A stretch of 35,516 nucleotides of DNA from Hyphomicrobiales bacterium (GCA_028285595.1 JANQOW010000019.1:1-35516); one strand, 5' to 3'; positions 21,760 through 29,654 are shown, counted from the first letter of the stretch. Notes: a model not told the origin generated them from the letters alone. Made by a program: numbers and translations.

Positions 21760-23091
21760 GTGCGCCCGCGGCGCCGGTTATCCGTCGTGCTGGCGCTGCT
21801 TTGGTGCGCGGCCGTCCTGGCGCTCATGCCATCTGCCCGTGCCGACACCGTGAAGACAGACCGGGTGGCGCTCGTCATTGGCAATGCGGAGTATCAGCAC
21901 CTTGAAAAACTCAAGAACCCCATAAACGACGCGCGTGCCCTGGCGGCAAAGCTGAAGAGTGTGGGGTTTGCGGTAACGCTGCTGGAAAATCTCGACCGCC
22001 GGGCCATGGTGTGGTCGGTCTCAGACTGGCTTCGCCTGACGCGCAGCGATCAGACCGCGGTCATCTATTATGCCGGTCACGGCATCGAGGTTGCGGGGCG
22101 CAACTATCTGCTGCCGGTGGATATGCCGCTTCTGAATTTGGGCATGGAGGACCTCATCAGGTCGGAGGCGATTTCGCTGGACAATCTGTTGGCCGACGTG
22201 AACGCGGCGCCGGCCCGGCGCGGGATCGTCATCCTGGATGCGTGCCGCGACAATCCCCTGGCGCACGGCACGCGCAGCGTCGGCAGCACACGCGGCATGG
22301 CCCGGGTGGACAATCCGTTCGGCACCTTTGTCATGTATGCGGCCGGCGCGCGCCAAACGGCGCTGGACTATTCGCAGGGCGATGGCAAGAACGGCCTTTT
22401 CACCAGGACCCTGCTCAAACACATTGGCAGCAGCAACCTGGAGCTCCGGCGCCTGGCGATCAAAGTGCGCGATGAAGTGGCCCGCATCGCCAAGACTGAG
22501 TTCAACCACCTGCAGATCCCCAGCTACTATGATCAGATGACCGGCGATTTCTTCTTCGCCAAAGCGCAGCCGGGCACGAGCGCGGCCGGCGCGCCGGACG
22601 GGAAGGTCTCAAATCTGTGGAGTGTGGAGCAGATCCGCAGCGCGATTGAAGGCAGCACGGTCCTCTTCAACGGCGGAGCCGAGACGGTTTACTTCTCCTC
22701 TTCAATCAACAACACGCTGACCGAAAATCTCGGCGCTGAGTTCATGAAGAAGAACATCCGCAAGGACGTGGTGGTGGAGATCCCCTTTCTCGCCAAGATC
22801 GTCGCGCCGGGCGGGTCGGTTCAGTACATCGAGGGCATTGCAGGGATTGCCCGGGGAACCAAGAAACGCGGCGCGGCGTTGTTTTTGCTGCAAGCCACGG
22901 CCGCCGACAAGACACTGGCGCGGTTTGCGAAAACCGATCGCGTGTTCGCCACGCTCCGCCTGAAGGGGGCCGTTGAAGGGCCGGACTGCGCCAGATCGAA
23001 CTGGCGCAGCCTTCTGGGCTTCAAAGGAAAGCTGTCCGTTAAGACCTCCCGGTGCGTTCTGCGAAAAGGCAACCACCTCGCCGGCAATTGA
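21760..23091 (+). CDS. Secreted caspase-like protease (peptidase C14 family), first copy
   Basis: 443 aa from GTG 21760, one base after the previous stop. This start gives a compact signal peptide (RPRRRLSVVLALLWCAAVLA, then LMPSARA before Asp); ATGs at 21727 and 21733 would lengthen it. The p20-like domain starts at RVALVIGNAEYQHLEKLKNP. The catalytic dyad is H107 in YYAGHGIEV and C162 in ILDACRDNP, both in canonical motifs. About 170 residues follow the protease domain (from VSNLWSVEQIRSAIEGS on) and match no domain I know. The family cleaves after Arg/Lys or Asp. A periplasmic or secreted location is inferred from the signal peptide. It is probably co-transcribed with the gene at 21099. 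Confidence 0.85.
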   Translation: MRPRRRLSVVLALLWCAAVLALMPSARADTVKTDRVALVIGNAEYQHLEKLKNPINDARALAAKLKSVGFAVTLLENLDRRAMVWSVSDWLRLTRSDQTAVIYYAGHGIEVAGRNYLLPVDMPLLNLGMEDLIRSEAISLDNLLADVNAAPARRGIVILDACRDNPLAHGTRSVGSTRGMARVDNPFGTFVMYAAGARQTALDYSQGDGKNGLFTRTLLKHIGSSNLELRRLAIKVRDEVARIAKTEFNHLQIPSYYDQMTGDFFFAKAQPGTSAAGAPDGKVSNLWSVEQIRSAIEGSTVLFNGGAETVYFSSSINNTLTENLGAEFMKKNIRKDVVVEIPFLAKIVAPGGSVQYIEGIAGIARGTKKRGAALFLLQATAADKTLARFAKTDRVFATLRLKGAVEGPDCARSNWRSLLGFKGKLSVKTSRCVLRKGNHLAGN

Positions 23092-23115
23092 CCGCCAGGT
23101 TGCAGGACGCGTGCA

Positions 23116-23147
23116 GGATTGGCCGGCGCGAGACCGGCCAATCCTTA
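23116..23147. terminator. Hairpin between convergent genes, probable terminator
   Basis: GGATTGGCCGG and CCGGCCAATCC form a perfect 11-bp stem with a 7-nt loop between the stop codons of two converging genes (23091 and 23164). The T tract is short (TT), so termination strength is uncertain. Confidence 0.55.
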
Positions 23148-23163
23148 CCGAACGCTGCGAGCT

Positions 23164-23604
23164 CTAGAGATCCAGGACCAGGTGAGGGGTGCCATCGGAG
23201 GTTTTCTCCGCCGTCACCCCTGCGCGGTCAATCACCCCGGAAACCCTTTGGCGGAAATTGCTCAAGCCCTCAAAGGTCACCACGTCCACGGGCTGATCGA
23301 ACATCAGCGTCACCCGGAAGCGCCCGGGCTCGCTCATGGCCTGCACGCCGGTGACTTCGCCCGTAAAGGGCTGATGCAGATAGTGCCCGCTCACCTTCTG
23401 GCCGAGCGCCACCGGTGCCGGCTGCGGACGGTTGCCCACGGCGGCATGTAGCGTGTTCCAGTCTTTATAGCCGTGCTGCTTGGCCAGGAGCTCCAGCGCC
23501 CGGCTGTGGCCGATCGTGGTGCCGGCCGCGGCAAGCTCGCCGCGCAGGCGCTTGGCTTGGGTCTTCAGGGCATCAAGCCCCGGCAATTGAATAGATGCAG
23601 TCAT
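23164..23604 (-). CDS. Glyoxalase-superfamily-like small protein (Glyoxalase_8 type)
   Basis: 146 aa. The N-terminal half has the pattern LDALKTQAKRLRGEL followed by IGHSRALELLAKQHGYKDWNTLHAAV. That pattern is shared by small alphaproteobacterial proteins usually annotated as glyoxalase superfamily. The second half (VSGHYLHQPFTGEVTGVQ and on) is a beta-rich domain. The start ATG 23604 has GAGG 6 nt upstream; an ATG four codons earlier is also in frame. The biochemical role is unknown. It sits between the two caspase-like genes on the opposite strand, and no link to them is visible. Confidence 0.65.
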   Translation of the reverse strand: MTASIQLPGLDALKTQAKRLRGELAAAGTTIGHSRALELLAKQHGYKDWNTLHAAVGNRPQPAPVALGQKVSGHYLHQPFTGEVTGVQAMSEPGRFRVTLMFDQPVDVVTFEGLSNFRQRVSGVIDRAGVTAEKTSDGTPHLVLDL

Positions 23605-23904
23605 CGTCAACCTCATTCAGTTCTTCTGAAGCGGGGATCGTCAAAGGGGGCTCGCGTTACCCTCGGGCCCGCATGATCTGATGGGGTTCGATGGGATAAG
23701 GTCGTCTCAGAGCTTCACCATGGCAATGCCTTGCGAGCGGCAGGGGCTCTGGTCCCTTAAGGGCTTAGGTAAGAAGCCGGCCTTCAGATGTCAATATGAG
23801 CGGGCCAAGCCGGGCAGCGCCTTGCAAGATATGACAAAAGCCACTTACACCGCCCGGCGTTACCCGGTACGGTAGACCAGATCAAACGGTGAGAGGCGTC
23901 GGCC
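23605..23904. other. Intergenic region before the second caspase-like gene
   Basis: 300 nt between divergent genes. I see no repeat, hairpin or convincing promoter. Short ORFs here have no ribosome site. Confidence 0.4.
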
Positions 23905-25353
23905 ATGCCCAATCGGATAACAGTCCTCATCAGCTGCATCTTTCTCCTCTGTGCATGGGGGCCTGCTGCGGCGGAGAAGCGCGTGGCCCTGGTGATCGGT
24001 AATTCTGAGTACGCCCATGTGAGCCCCCTACCGAACCCGGTGAACGATGCCGCCGATCTGGCCGCCAAGCTGGAAGCGCTGGGTTTTCAGGTCAGCCGTG
24101 CCAACAATCTGGCCCGCCACGCCCTGCAGGATGCTCTGGCCGCGTTCTCCGACACGGCCACCGGCGCGGATATGGCGATCGTCTACTATGCGGGCCACGG
24201 CATTGGGGTGGACAAGCAGAACTACCTGGTGCCGGTGGATGCACGGCTCAGCACGGACCGAAAAATAAGGTTTGAGACGGTGCCGCTCGACACGGTGCTG
24301 GCCTCTTTGGAGGGCGTCAGAGGCGTCCGCATGGTCTTGCTGGATGCCTGCCGCAACAATCCGTTCGAGGGCAAAATGAAGGTGACCTCGCCCACGCGCT
24401 CCCTCAGCCGCGGGCTGCAGAGGGTGGAGCCTGCCAGGGGCACGCTCATCAGCTTTGCGGCAAAGGACGGAACCACCGCAGATGACGGCACGGGCCGCAA
24501 CTCGCCCTACACGGCCGCCCTTCTGAAGCATCTGGACCAGCCGGGGCTTGAGCTGCAGTTCATGTTCCGCAAGGTGCGCGACGAGGTCCTTTCGGCCACC
24601 GGAGGCGGGCAGGAGCCCTTTACCTATGGCTCATTGCCCGGAGAGCAGATCTTCCTGAAGCCGCCTGAGACAAAAGCCCCTGAAGTGGCTGCGCCTCAGG
24701 TCAGCGCGTTGGCCGTGGAGCTGGCCTATTGGAATGCCATTAAAGATGCCGACGATCCGGCCCTGGTGCGCTCCTACATCGAGAAGTACCCCGAAGGCCA
24801 GTTCGTGCTCTTGGCCAAAGCGCGGTTGGCGAAGCTGACCAAGCCGGCCGAGCCGGCGCAACGAGCGGCGTCGGACGGCCTCGTGCTCAAGATCCAAACA
24901 AACCTCATTCGGCTCGGCTGCAGCACAAGTAAGGCGGATGGACAGTGGGGCGCCAAAAGCAAACGCGCGCTGGCAGCCTTCCAGCGCCACAGCAAGCAGA
25001 AACTTACGGCACTAGAGCCCACGCAAGCCGTGCTGGACGCGCTGGGCAAACAAACAAGCCGGATTTGTCCCTCAGCGGGTTTTCTTACAGGCGCCGAGCT
25101 GCGCTCCAGCCATCGCGGCAGATGCATCGCCTATTGGGGCAAGACCAAAGGCGCCCAGTGCTACCTCGCCAACGGCTCGGCCCACTACACAGACAGCAAA
25201 TGGGGCAAAGACACCGGCAAATGGTGGGTGCAGGGAAACCAGCTTTGCGAGAAATGGAAAGAAGATGACGAGCAGAATTGTGAACGGGTGCGATTTCTGG
25301 GCGATGGCAAATATGTCAGTACCGCAGGGTACACGTGGCGCTTCACGAAGTGA
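23905..25353 (+). CDS. Secreted caspase-like protease (C14) with peptidoglycan-binding-like and Cys/Trp-rich C-terminal domains
   Basis: 482 aa. The signal peptide ends GPAAA before Glu (about residue 23). The p20-like domain begins EKRVALVIGNSEYAHV. The catalytic pair is H98 (YYAGHGIGV) and C149 (LLDACRNNPFEG). A segment AYWNAIKDADDPALVRSYIE with KYPEGQF (about 274-303) is a repeat-like linker common in rhizobial caspase-like proteins. Residues about 327-375 (LKIQTNLIRLGCSTSKADG, KSKRALAAFQ) resemble a peptidoglycan-binding domain. The last 80 residues hold a Cys/Trp pattern (RCIAYWG, QCYLANG, GKWWVQGNQLC, NCERVRF) like the DUF995-type fold. GAGAGG lies 8 nt before ATG. The architecture suggests action at the cell wall, which is inference. 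Confidence 0.85.
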   Translation: MPNRITVLISCIFLLCAWGPAAAEKRVALVIGNSEYAHVSPLPNPVNDAADLAAKLEALGFQVSRANNLARHALQDALAAFSDTATGADMAIVYYAGHGIGVDKQNYLVPVDARLSTDRKIRFETVPLDTVLASLEGVRGVRMVLLDACRNNPFEGKMKVTSPTRSLSRGLQRVEPARGTLISFAAKDGTTADDGTGRNSPYTAALLKHLDQPGLELQFMFRKVRDEVLSATGGGQEPFTYGSLPGEQIFLKPPETKAPEVAAPQVSALAVELAYWNAIKDADDPALVRSYIEKYPEGQFVLLAKARLAKLTKPAEPAQRAASDGLVLKIQTNLIRLGCSTSKADGQWGAKSKRALAAFQRHSKQKLTALEPTQAVLDALGKQTSRICPSAGFLTGAELRSSHRGRCIAYWGKTKGAQCYLANGSAHYTDSKWGKDTGKWWVQGNQLCEKWKEDDEQNCERVRFLGDGKYVSTAGYTWRFTK

Positions 25354-25365
25354 GGCCTTGAGGCG

Positions 25366-25992
25366 ATGATCGATCCAACCGTTTTGCTGACCTACATCCT
25401 GATCGTGCTGGGCTTCGTCTTTATCCCGGGACCGGCCACCTTGCTCACCGTGGCCCGCGCCGCCAGTTCCGGCACCAAGGTGGGCATCGCCACCGGGGCC
25501 GGCGTTGCCGTGGGGGACGTCATTCACACCGCCATGGCCATCATCGGCATCTCGGCCATCATCGCCGCGTCCGCCACCCTCTTCAGCCTGATCAAGTATC
25601 TGGGGGCGCTCTATCTCATCTATCTGGGCGTCAGGGCCATCCTGGAAAAGACCCCTGCGGTTCCAGGCACCGGCGCCATCGCGTTGAGCGCGCCCAAGGC
25701 GTTCCGCCAGGCCGTGCTTGCCGAGGTGCTCAACCCCAAGACGGCGCTCTTCTTCCTGGCCTTCCTGCCGCAGTTTGTGAACCCTGCGAATGGCGCGGTG
25801 ATGCTTCAGCTCACGATTCTGGGCGTGATCTTCGTGCTCTTAGGGTTGCTCAGCACCGTGGTCTTTGCGGTTGGCGCCGGCAAGCTGGGGAGCTTCCTGA
25901 GGCGCAACCCCACCGTGCTCAAATGGCAGGGAAAGGTGGTGGGCACCATCTATTGCGGGCTGGGTCTGCGCCTTGCCCTTCAGGAACGATGA
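25366..25992 (+). CDS. LysE/RhtB-family amino acid exporter
   Basis: 208 aa. Six hydrophobic segments are visible. The family signature GFVFIPGPATLLTVARAASSGTKVGIATGAG is near the N-terminus, and KYLGALYLIYLGVRAI and VLNPKTALFFLAFLPQFV come later. These inner-membrane proteins export basic or neutral amino acids or homoserine derivatives; the substrate is unknown here. It begins 12 nt after the caspase-like gene and is probably co-transcribed. It converges with the next gene across 9 nt. Confidence 0.88.
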   Translation: MIDPTVLLTYILIVLGFVFIPGPATLLTVARAASSGTKVGIATGAGVAVGDVIHTAMAIIGISAIIAASATLFSLIKYLGALYLIYLGVRAILEKTPAVPGTGAIALSAPKAFRQAVLAEVLNPKTALFFLAFLPQFVNPANGAVMLQLTILGVIFVLLGLLSTVVFAVGAGKLGSFLRRNPTVLKWQGKVVGTIYCGLGLRLALQER

Positions 25993-26001
25993 GAGTGAGC
26001 T

Positions 26002-26649
26002 TTACGCCCGGGCGGCGCTGATCGCCTGAACGATGGCGCGACGGTGCAGCTTGATCAGCTCAAGGTTGCCGGGCAGGATCTTGGCGCTTTCCGCCATCAG
26101 TTCCAACACGTGAAGCTGGTTTGACAGGCCGTTCATCTGGCGTGCCAACTGAGCGCGCACGCTCTTGCCCGTATCCGGATCGGCCGCCATCTGCGCGCCT
26201 TTGCGAATGGCGTTGCGCAGCGAGATCTGGCTGTCTTCAAGAGCCAGCACAAAGGCGCCCAGGCTGACACTGGCCAAAACGCCCGGCACCTCTTCGTAGG
26301 AGGCAAATCCGGCGCGCTTGAAAAGGTCTGGGTCGCGCTGGGCCGCGGTCTGGGTGGCCTGCGCGCGGGTGATGAGACCGAGGGTGCCAAGGCTCTGCCG
26401 AGCGGTGCCCGATGCCGATGCCTGGCGCCTGGAGGTGTTGCGGAAGAGCTGGATTGCGGCCAGCACATCGCGCTCCTGCAGTTCCACCTGGCGGCTGGCA
26501 ATGGCGCCGATGGCCTGGCTGATCTCGGCCCGCGCGGCATCCTGCTCGCTGGTGTGGAAGGCCATAGTGAACCCGGCCTTCACCGCCGTAAAGAGGCAGG
26601 CCGCAAAGACGAAACAGATGAGGGGGTGCTTGTGGAAGAACAGTCTCAT
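26002..26649 (-). CDS. Small membrane-anchored or secreted protein, unknown function
   Basis: 215 aa from ATG 26649 (MRLFFHKHPLICFVFAACLF); a longer form from 26694 is possible. One N-terminal hydrophobic segment (about residues 9-30) could be a signal anchor or signal peptide. The remainder is predicted mostly helical (ARAEISQAIGAIASRQVELQ, RQMNGLSNQLHVLELMAESA). Its single cysteine lies inside the hydrophobic segment. I recognise no family. Confidence 0.6.
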   Translation of the reverse strand: MRLFFHKHPLICFVFAACLFTAVKAGFTMAFHTSEQDAARAEISQAIGAIASRQVELQERDVLAAIQLFRNTSRRQASASGTARQSLGTLGLITRAQATQTAAQRDPDLFKRAGFASYEEVPGVLASVSLGAFVLALEDSQISLRNAIRKGAQMAADPDTGKSVRAQLARQMNGLSNQLHVLELMAESAKILPGNLELIKLHRRAIVQAISAARA

Positions 26650-26802
26650 TTTACGCAAACTCTTAAAACTCACCGGAACTGACCATGAGATCATGGCGCA
26701 GAAGTCTTACGATAGAGTGAGCAAAAGGCGATCTGCATTGGACTGCCGCAGGGCTTGCGCTAAGCTGCGCGCCGGCACCAAACGCAACCTTGAGAGAGGC
26801 CC

Positions 26803-27660
26803 ATGCCCAGCATCCTGTCACCAAACCAGCGCGCCGCCTTCGATCAGGACGGCTATGTTCTGATCAAGGGGTTCTTCGATGCTGAGGAGACCTCCCTCTT
26901 GCAGCGCGCCATGGAGGAAGATCCGGCCATCCGCGGCCACTTTTACGACCGCGGCGATGCGGAGGGCATGACCACGAAGATGGCGGTGTGGAACCACCCG
27001 GGCGACAGCGTCTACGGCCTCGCCGCGCGTTCAGCGAAGATGGTGGACACCATGGAAGACCTGCTCGGCGGCGAGGTTTATCACTATCATTCAAAGATCA
27101 CCGCCAAGGAGCCCCGGGAAGGCGGGGCCTGGGAGTGGCACCAGGATTACGGCTACTGGTACAATAATGGCTGCCTGTTCCCGCTCATGGCGTCGGCCAT
27201 GATCGCGCTCGACAAGTGCACCAAGGCCAACGGCTGCCTGCAGGTGCTCAAGGGCTCGCACCATCTGGGCCGCATCGATCACGGCCTCCTGGAGGGCACC
27301 CAGGTGGGGGCGGATCTGCGCCGGGTGGAGGAGGCCAAGGCGAAGCTGGATCTGGTCTATTGTGAAATGGAGCCGGGCGATGTTCTGTTCTTCCACTGCA
27401 ACACGCTGCACCGTTCAGACCAGAACCGTTCGGACGATCGGCGCTGGACCCTGATCTGCTGCTACAATGCGGCGCGCAACGATCCTTATCTGGACCACCA
27501 CCACCCGCGCTACACGCCCCTTCAGAAGGTGCCCGATGAGGCGATAAAAGCGGCAGGCCTGAAGTTCTCCGATGCCGCCAACGAGGGCGACTTCATGAAA
27601 AAATCAACGCCGCCACCCGAGCTCCGCAAAAAGGGCGGCAAGGTGTTCGTAGCGGAGTAG
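26803..27660 (+). CDS. Phytanoyl-CoA dioxygenase (PhyH) family protein
   Basis: 285 aa. Fe(II)/2-oxoglutarate-dependent dioxygenase. FDQDGYVLIKGFF near the N-terminus is typical. The metal triad is H113 and D115 in WHQDYGYW and most likely H203 in FFHCNTLHRSDQN. Arginines shortly after (NRSDDRRW) could bind 2-oxoglutarate. MIALDKCTKANGCLQVLKGSH is another conserved block. Substrates in this family range from phytanoyl-CoA to ectoine and small metabolites, so none is assigned. A repeat block begins right after the stop. Confidence 0.88.
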   Translation: MPSILSPNQRAAFDQDGYVLIKGFFDAEETSLLQRAMEEDPAIRGHFYDRGDAEGMTTKMAVWNHPGDSVYGLAARSAKMVDTMEDLLGGEVYHYHSKITAKEPREGGAWEWHQDYGYWYNNGCLFPLMASAMIALDKCTKANGCLQVLKGSHHLGRIDHGLLEGTQVGADLRRVEEAKAKLDLVYCEMEPGDVLFFHCNTLHRSDQNRSDDRRWTLICCYNAARNDPYLDHHHPRYTPLQKVPDEAIKAAGLKFSDAANEGDFMKKSTPPPELRKKGGKVFVAE

Positions 27661-27723
27661 AGGGACCCCGCGCTCTCACTCCCGTCATCCCAATTTCTCC
27701 CCCGTCATCCCCGCACTCCCTCC
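27661..27723. repeat. Truncated repeat arms before unit C1
   Basis: CGTCATCCC (27683) and CGTCATCCCCGCACTCCC (27703-27720) are left-end fragments of the 81-bp repeat. The same truncated arm recurs in front of the next two units (27833-27850 and from 27976), so this block looks built from a longer composite unit. Confidence 0.7.
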
Positions 27724-27804
27724 CGTCATCCCCGCGAACGCGGGGACCCAGGGGCAACACGCTCTGGGTCCCGGATATTTGCGTGCGCAAATTCCGGGAT
27801 GACG
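27724..27804. repeat. 81-bp palindromic repeat, unit C1
   Basis: A full, canonical copy. The outer stem is CGTCATC/GATGACG. Hairpin 1 is CCCGCG-AA-CGCGGG, hairpin 2 is GACCCAG-N12-CTGGGTC, and hairpin 3 is CCGGA-T-ATTTGCG-TG-CGCAAAT-TCCGG. The parts sum to 81 with no unpaired linker between helices. Confidence 0.95.
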
Positions 27805-27853
27805 AGGGTGGAGTGCTGCGGCCTTCCTTCATCGTCATCCCCGCACTCCCTTC

Positions 27854-27949
27854 CGTCATCCCCGCGAACGCGGGGAGGTGGAGTCACGTTTGAAGTGCAA
27901 CACGCTCTGGGTCCCGGATATTTTGCTGGCGCAAAATTCCGGGATGACG
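27854..27949. repeat. Palindromic repeat, unit C2, carrying an IS-end scar
   Basis: 96 bp instead of 81. Seven bases (CCCAGGG) are replaced by 20 bases of IS30-type end sequence, and hairpin 3 is 2 nt longer (ATTTTGC/GCAAAAT). The rest matches unit C1. Confidence 0.9.
27877..27904. mobile_element. 28-bp remnant of an IS30-family terminus
   Basis: These 28 bases, from GGTGGAGTCACG to GCAACACG, are identical to 35441-35468, the end of the IS30-type element at the window edge. They follow the same GCGGGGA of the repeat. The element itself is absent. The shared word GCAACACG, present in both the IS end and the repeat, marks the likely deletion joint. Confidence 0.8.
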
Positions 27950-27996
27950 TGATGGGGGCTGCGGCCTCCCTCCATCGTCATCCCCGCACTCCCTCC

Positions 27997-28077
27997 CGTC
28001 ATCCCCGCGAACGCGGGGACCCAGGGGCAACACGCTCTGGGTCCCGGATATTTGCTTGCGCAAATTCCGGGATGACG
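27997..28077. repeat. 81-bp palindromic repeat, unit C3
   Basis: A full copy nearly identical to C1. It differs in the hairpin 3 loop (TTTGCTTGCGCAAA). Confidence 0.95.
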
Positions 28078-28151
28078 GAGACTGCCGCACTCCTTTCCTT
28101 TGGCTCAGAAGGTCCTCGCTTTCGCAAGGACGCGGGAAATGTGCCCCGCCT

Positions 28152-28165
28152 TTGACGCAGATCAA
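28152..28165 (+). promoter_or_regulatory. FNR/FixK-type box TTGAC-GCAG-ATCAA
   Basis: Matches the FNR/Anr/FixK consensus TTGAT-N4-ATCAA with one change, and the FixK form TTGNC...TCAA. It lies about 73 nt upstream of the cytochrome c start codon, a typical activator distance for a transcript starting near 28200. It suggests induction under low oxygen. Confidence 0.6.
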
Positions 28166-28231
28166 CACCGAGAGCGCACCGGGTGTGGTCTACTCGCAAG
28201 CGTTAAAACCCCAAGGAGGCACAGACCCCGC

Positions 28232-28582
28232 ATGAGCGTTCAATCCCTTGCGCCCTGGCGCATGACGACCCTTCTGGCCCTTGCCTTTCTCACCGCCGGC
28301 ATTGCGTCCGCGCAGACCCCGCTTACCGATGCAGAACGCATTGCAAACGGGCTGGAGAAGGCCAAGCTGTGGTGCGCCCATTGCCATGTGGTGGAACCGA
28401 ACTCAGGCGCCGTTGCCCAGAGCGATGTGCCAAGCTTTGCCGGCATTGCCGCCCGTCCGGACCAGACGCTTGAGAAAACCGAGAACGGGATCCTGGATCC
28501 ACACCCGCCCATGCCGGACCTGCAGCTCTCGCGCGAGCAGGTGCGCGACCTCTCTCTCTACATCATGTCTCTGCGCCCTTAA
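28232..28582 (+). CDS. Small periplasmic cytochrome c (class I)
   Basis: 116 aa. The signal peptide (about residues 1-27, ending GIASA) shows export. The heme motif is CAHCH (48-52), and the likely sixth ligand is M94 in HPPMPDLQLS. The C-terminal helix VRDLSLYIMSL is the typical class I ending. ATG 28232 has AAGGAGG (28213-28219) 12 nt upstream, slightly far. ATG 28262 would still leave a short signal peptide. The FNR-type box upstream suggests a role in microaerobic or anaerobic electron transfer. It has no oxidase neighbours, so its partner is unknown. Confidence 0.85.
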   Translation: MSVQSLAPWRMTTLLALAFLTAGIASAQTPLTDAERIANGLEKAKLWCAHCHVVEPNSGAVAQSDVPSFAGIAARPDQTLEKTENGILDPHPPMPDLQLSREQVRDLSLYIMSLRP

Positions 28583-28657
28583 GCTCGGTTTTTTTCCAAA
28601 GCGCGCGGAGAATCAGACAGACTTGGCGGCCAATCGCCACCGCCGGGACGTCCGCCC

Positions 28658-29611
28658 ATGGTTCACTGCACGATCGACTGGTCGCCCGTGTCGCCCGACA
28701 CGTGGGAGAGCGCCTTTAAGTCCATCCGCCGCTCCACCCTGCTGCAGCACTTCCCCTATGCCCAGGCCAACCGGGCCGTGAACCAGACCGGCGCGCGCCA
28801 CGGCATGATCCAGATCGAGGGGGCGCCCGCGGGCCTGGTGCAGGTTTCCGAGGTGGGGGTTCTGCGCAACATGGTCCACGCGGTGAGCCTCGATCGCGGC
28901 CCGCTCTGGTTTGAGGGCTATGGGGGCCAGGAGCATCTGGCCGCCTTCTTCGATGCGTTTGCGTCCGAGTTCCCCAAGCGCCTTGGCCGCAAGATGCGCC
29001 TGCTGCCGGAGGCCAAAGACAATGGGCCGAACCGCAGCGCCATCTCCAAGGCCGGCTTTGGGCGCCGCGATGAAATGCCGGGCTATGAAACCATCTGGCT
29101 GGCGCTGGATGACGACCCTGAGACCTTGCGCGCCAAGCTCAACGGCAAGTGGCGCAACATCTTGTCGAAGTCCGAACGCAGCGGCCTCTGCGTTACCGAA
29201 GACTGGTCGGGGGAGACCGCCGCTCCCTTCCTGAAAACCTATGAGGCCGACCGGACGGCAAAGGGCTATGACGGCCCGTCGATCAAACTGCTGATCCAGC
29301 TCTTCAAGCACATGGTGCCGCGCCAGGAAGCGGTCATCTTCAATGCAGAGCACGAAGGCGAGACCGTCGCGGCGATCCTCGTCCTGCTGCACGGCTCTTC
29401 GGCCACCTACCAGGTGGGCTGGACCACCGATGCGGGTCGCAAATTGGGCGCTCATCATCATCTTTTGTGGCGCGCCATGTTGAGCCTCAAGGACAAGGGC
29501 ATCCTTGATCTTGACCTGGGCGGCATCAATGATGAGAGCGCCAGAGGTGTGAAAAAGTTCAAGCAAGGGCTTGGCGGCAAGGAAGTGACCCTCGTAGGGT
29601 TCTTTCATTAA
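28658..29611 (+). CDS. FemAB/GNAT-like acyltransferase
   Basis: 317 aa. The two-lobed layout with WRNILSKSERSGL in the middle, a second lobe with ILVLLHGSSATYQVGW and HHHLLWRAMLSL, and the end LDLDLGGINDESARGVKKFKQGLGGKEV are characteristic of FemAB/BioF2-type proteins. These use an acyl- or aminoacyl-donor (for example in peptidoglycan or exopolysaccharide modification). The substrate is unknown. No strong Shine-Dalgarno precedes ATG 28658. It is followed on the same strand by fabZ, 43 nt away. Confidence 0.8.
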   Translation: MVHCTIDWSPVSPDTWESAFKSIRRSTLLQHFPYAQANRAVNQTGARHGMIQIEGAPAGLVQVSEVGVLRNMVHAVSLDRGPLWFEGYGGQEHLAAFFDAFASEFPKRLGRKMRLLPEAKDNGPNRSAISKAGFGRRDEMPGYETIWLALDDDPETLRAKLNGKWRNILSKSERSGLCVTEDWSGETAAPFLKTYEADRTAKGYDGPSIKLLIQLFKHMVPRQEAVIFNAEHEGETVAAILVLLHGSSATYQVGWTTDAGRKLGAHHHLLWRAMLSLKDKGILDLDLGGINDESARGVKKFKQGLGGKEVTLVGFFH

Positions 29612-29654
29612 AGGTCCCGCGCCGCGGGCCACAGTCAAACGAAAGCTTTTGGGT

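Noticed and set aside
27724-27804. Cloverleaf repeat as a tRNA gene
   Set aside because: No anticodon loop of 7 nt, no GTTCGA-type T arm, no CCA end, and the loops are 2 and 12 nt.
28613-29638. 341-aa ORF opposite the FemAB-like gene
   Set aside because: Shadow frame. The plus-strand protein has recognisable family motifs.
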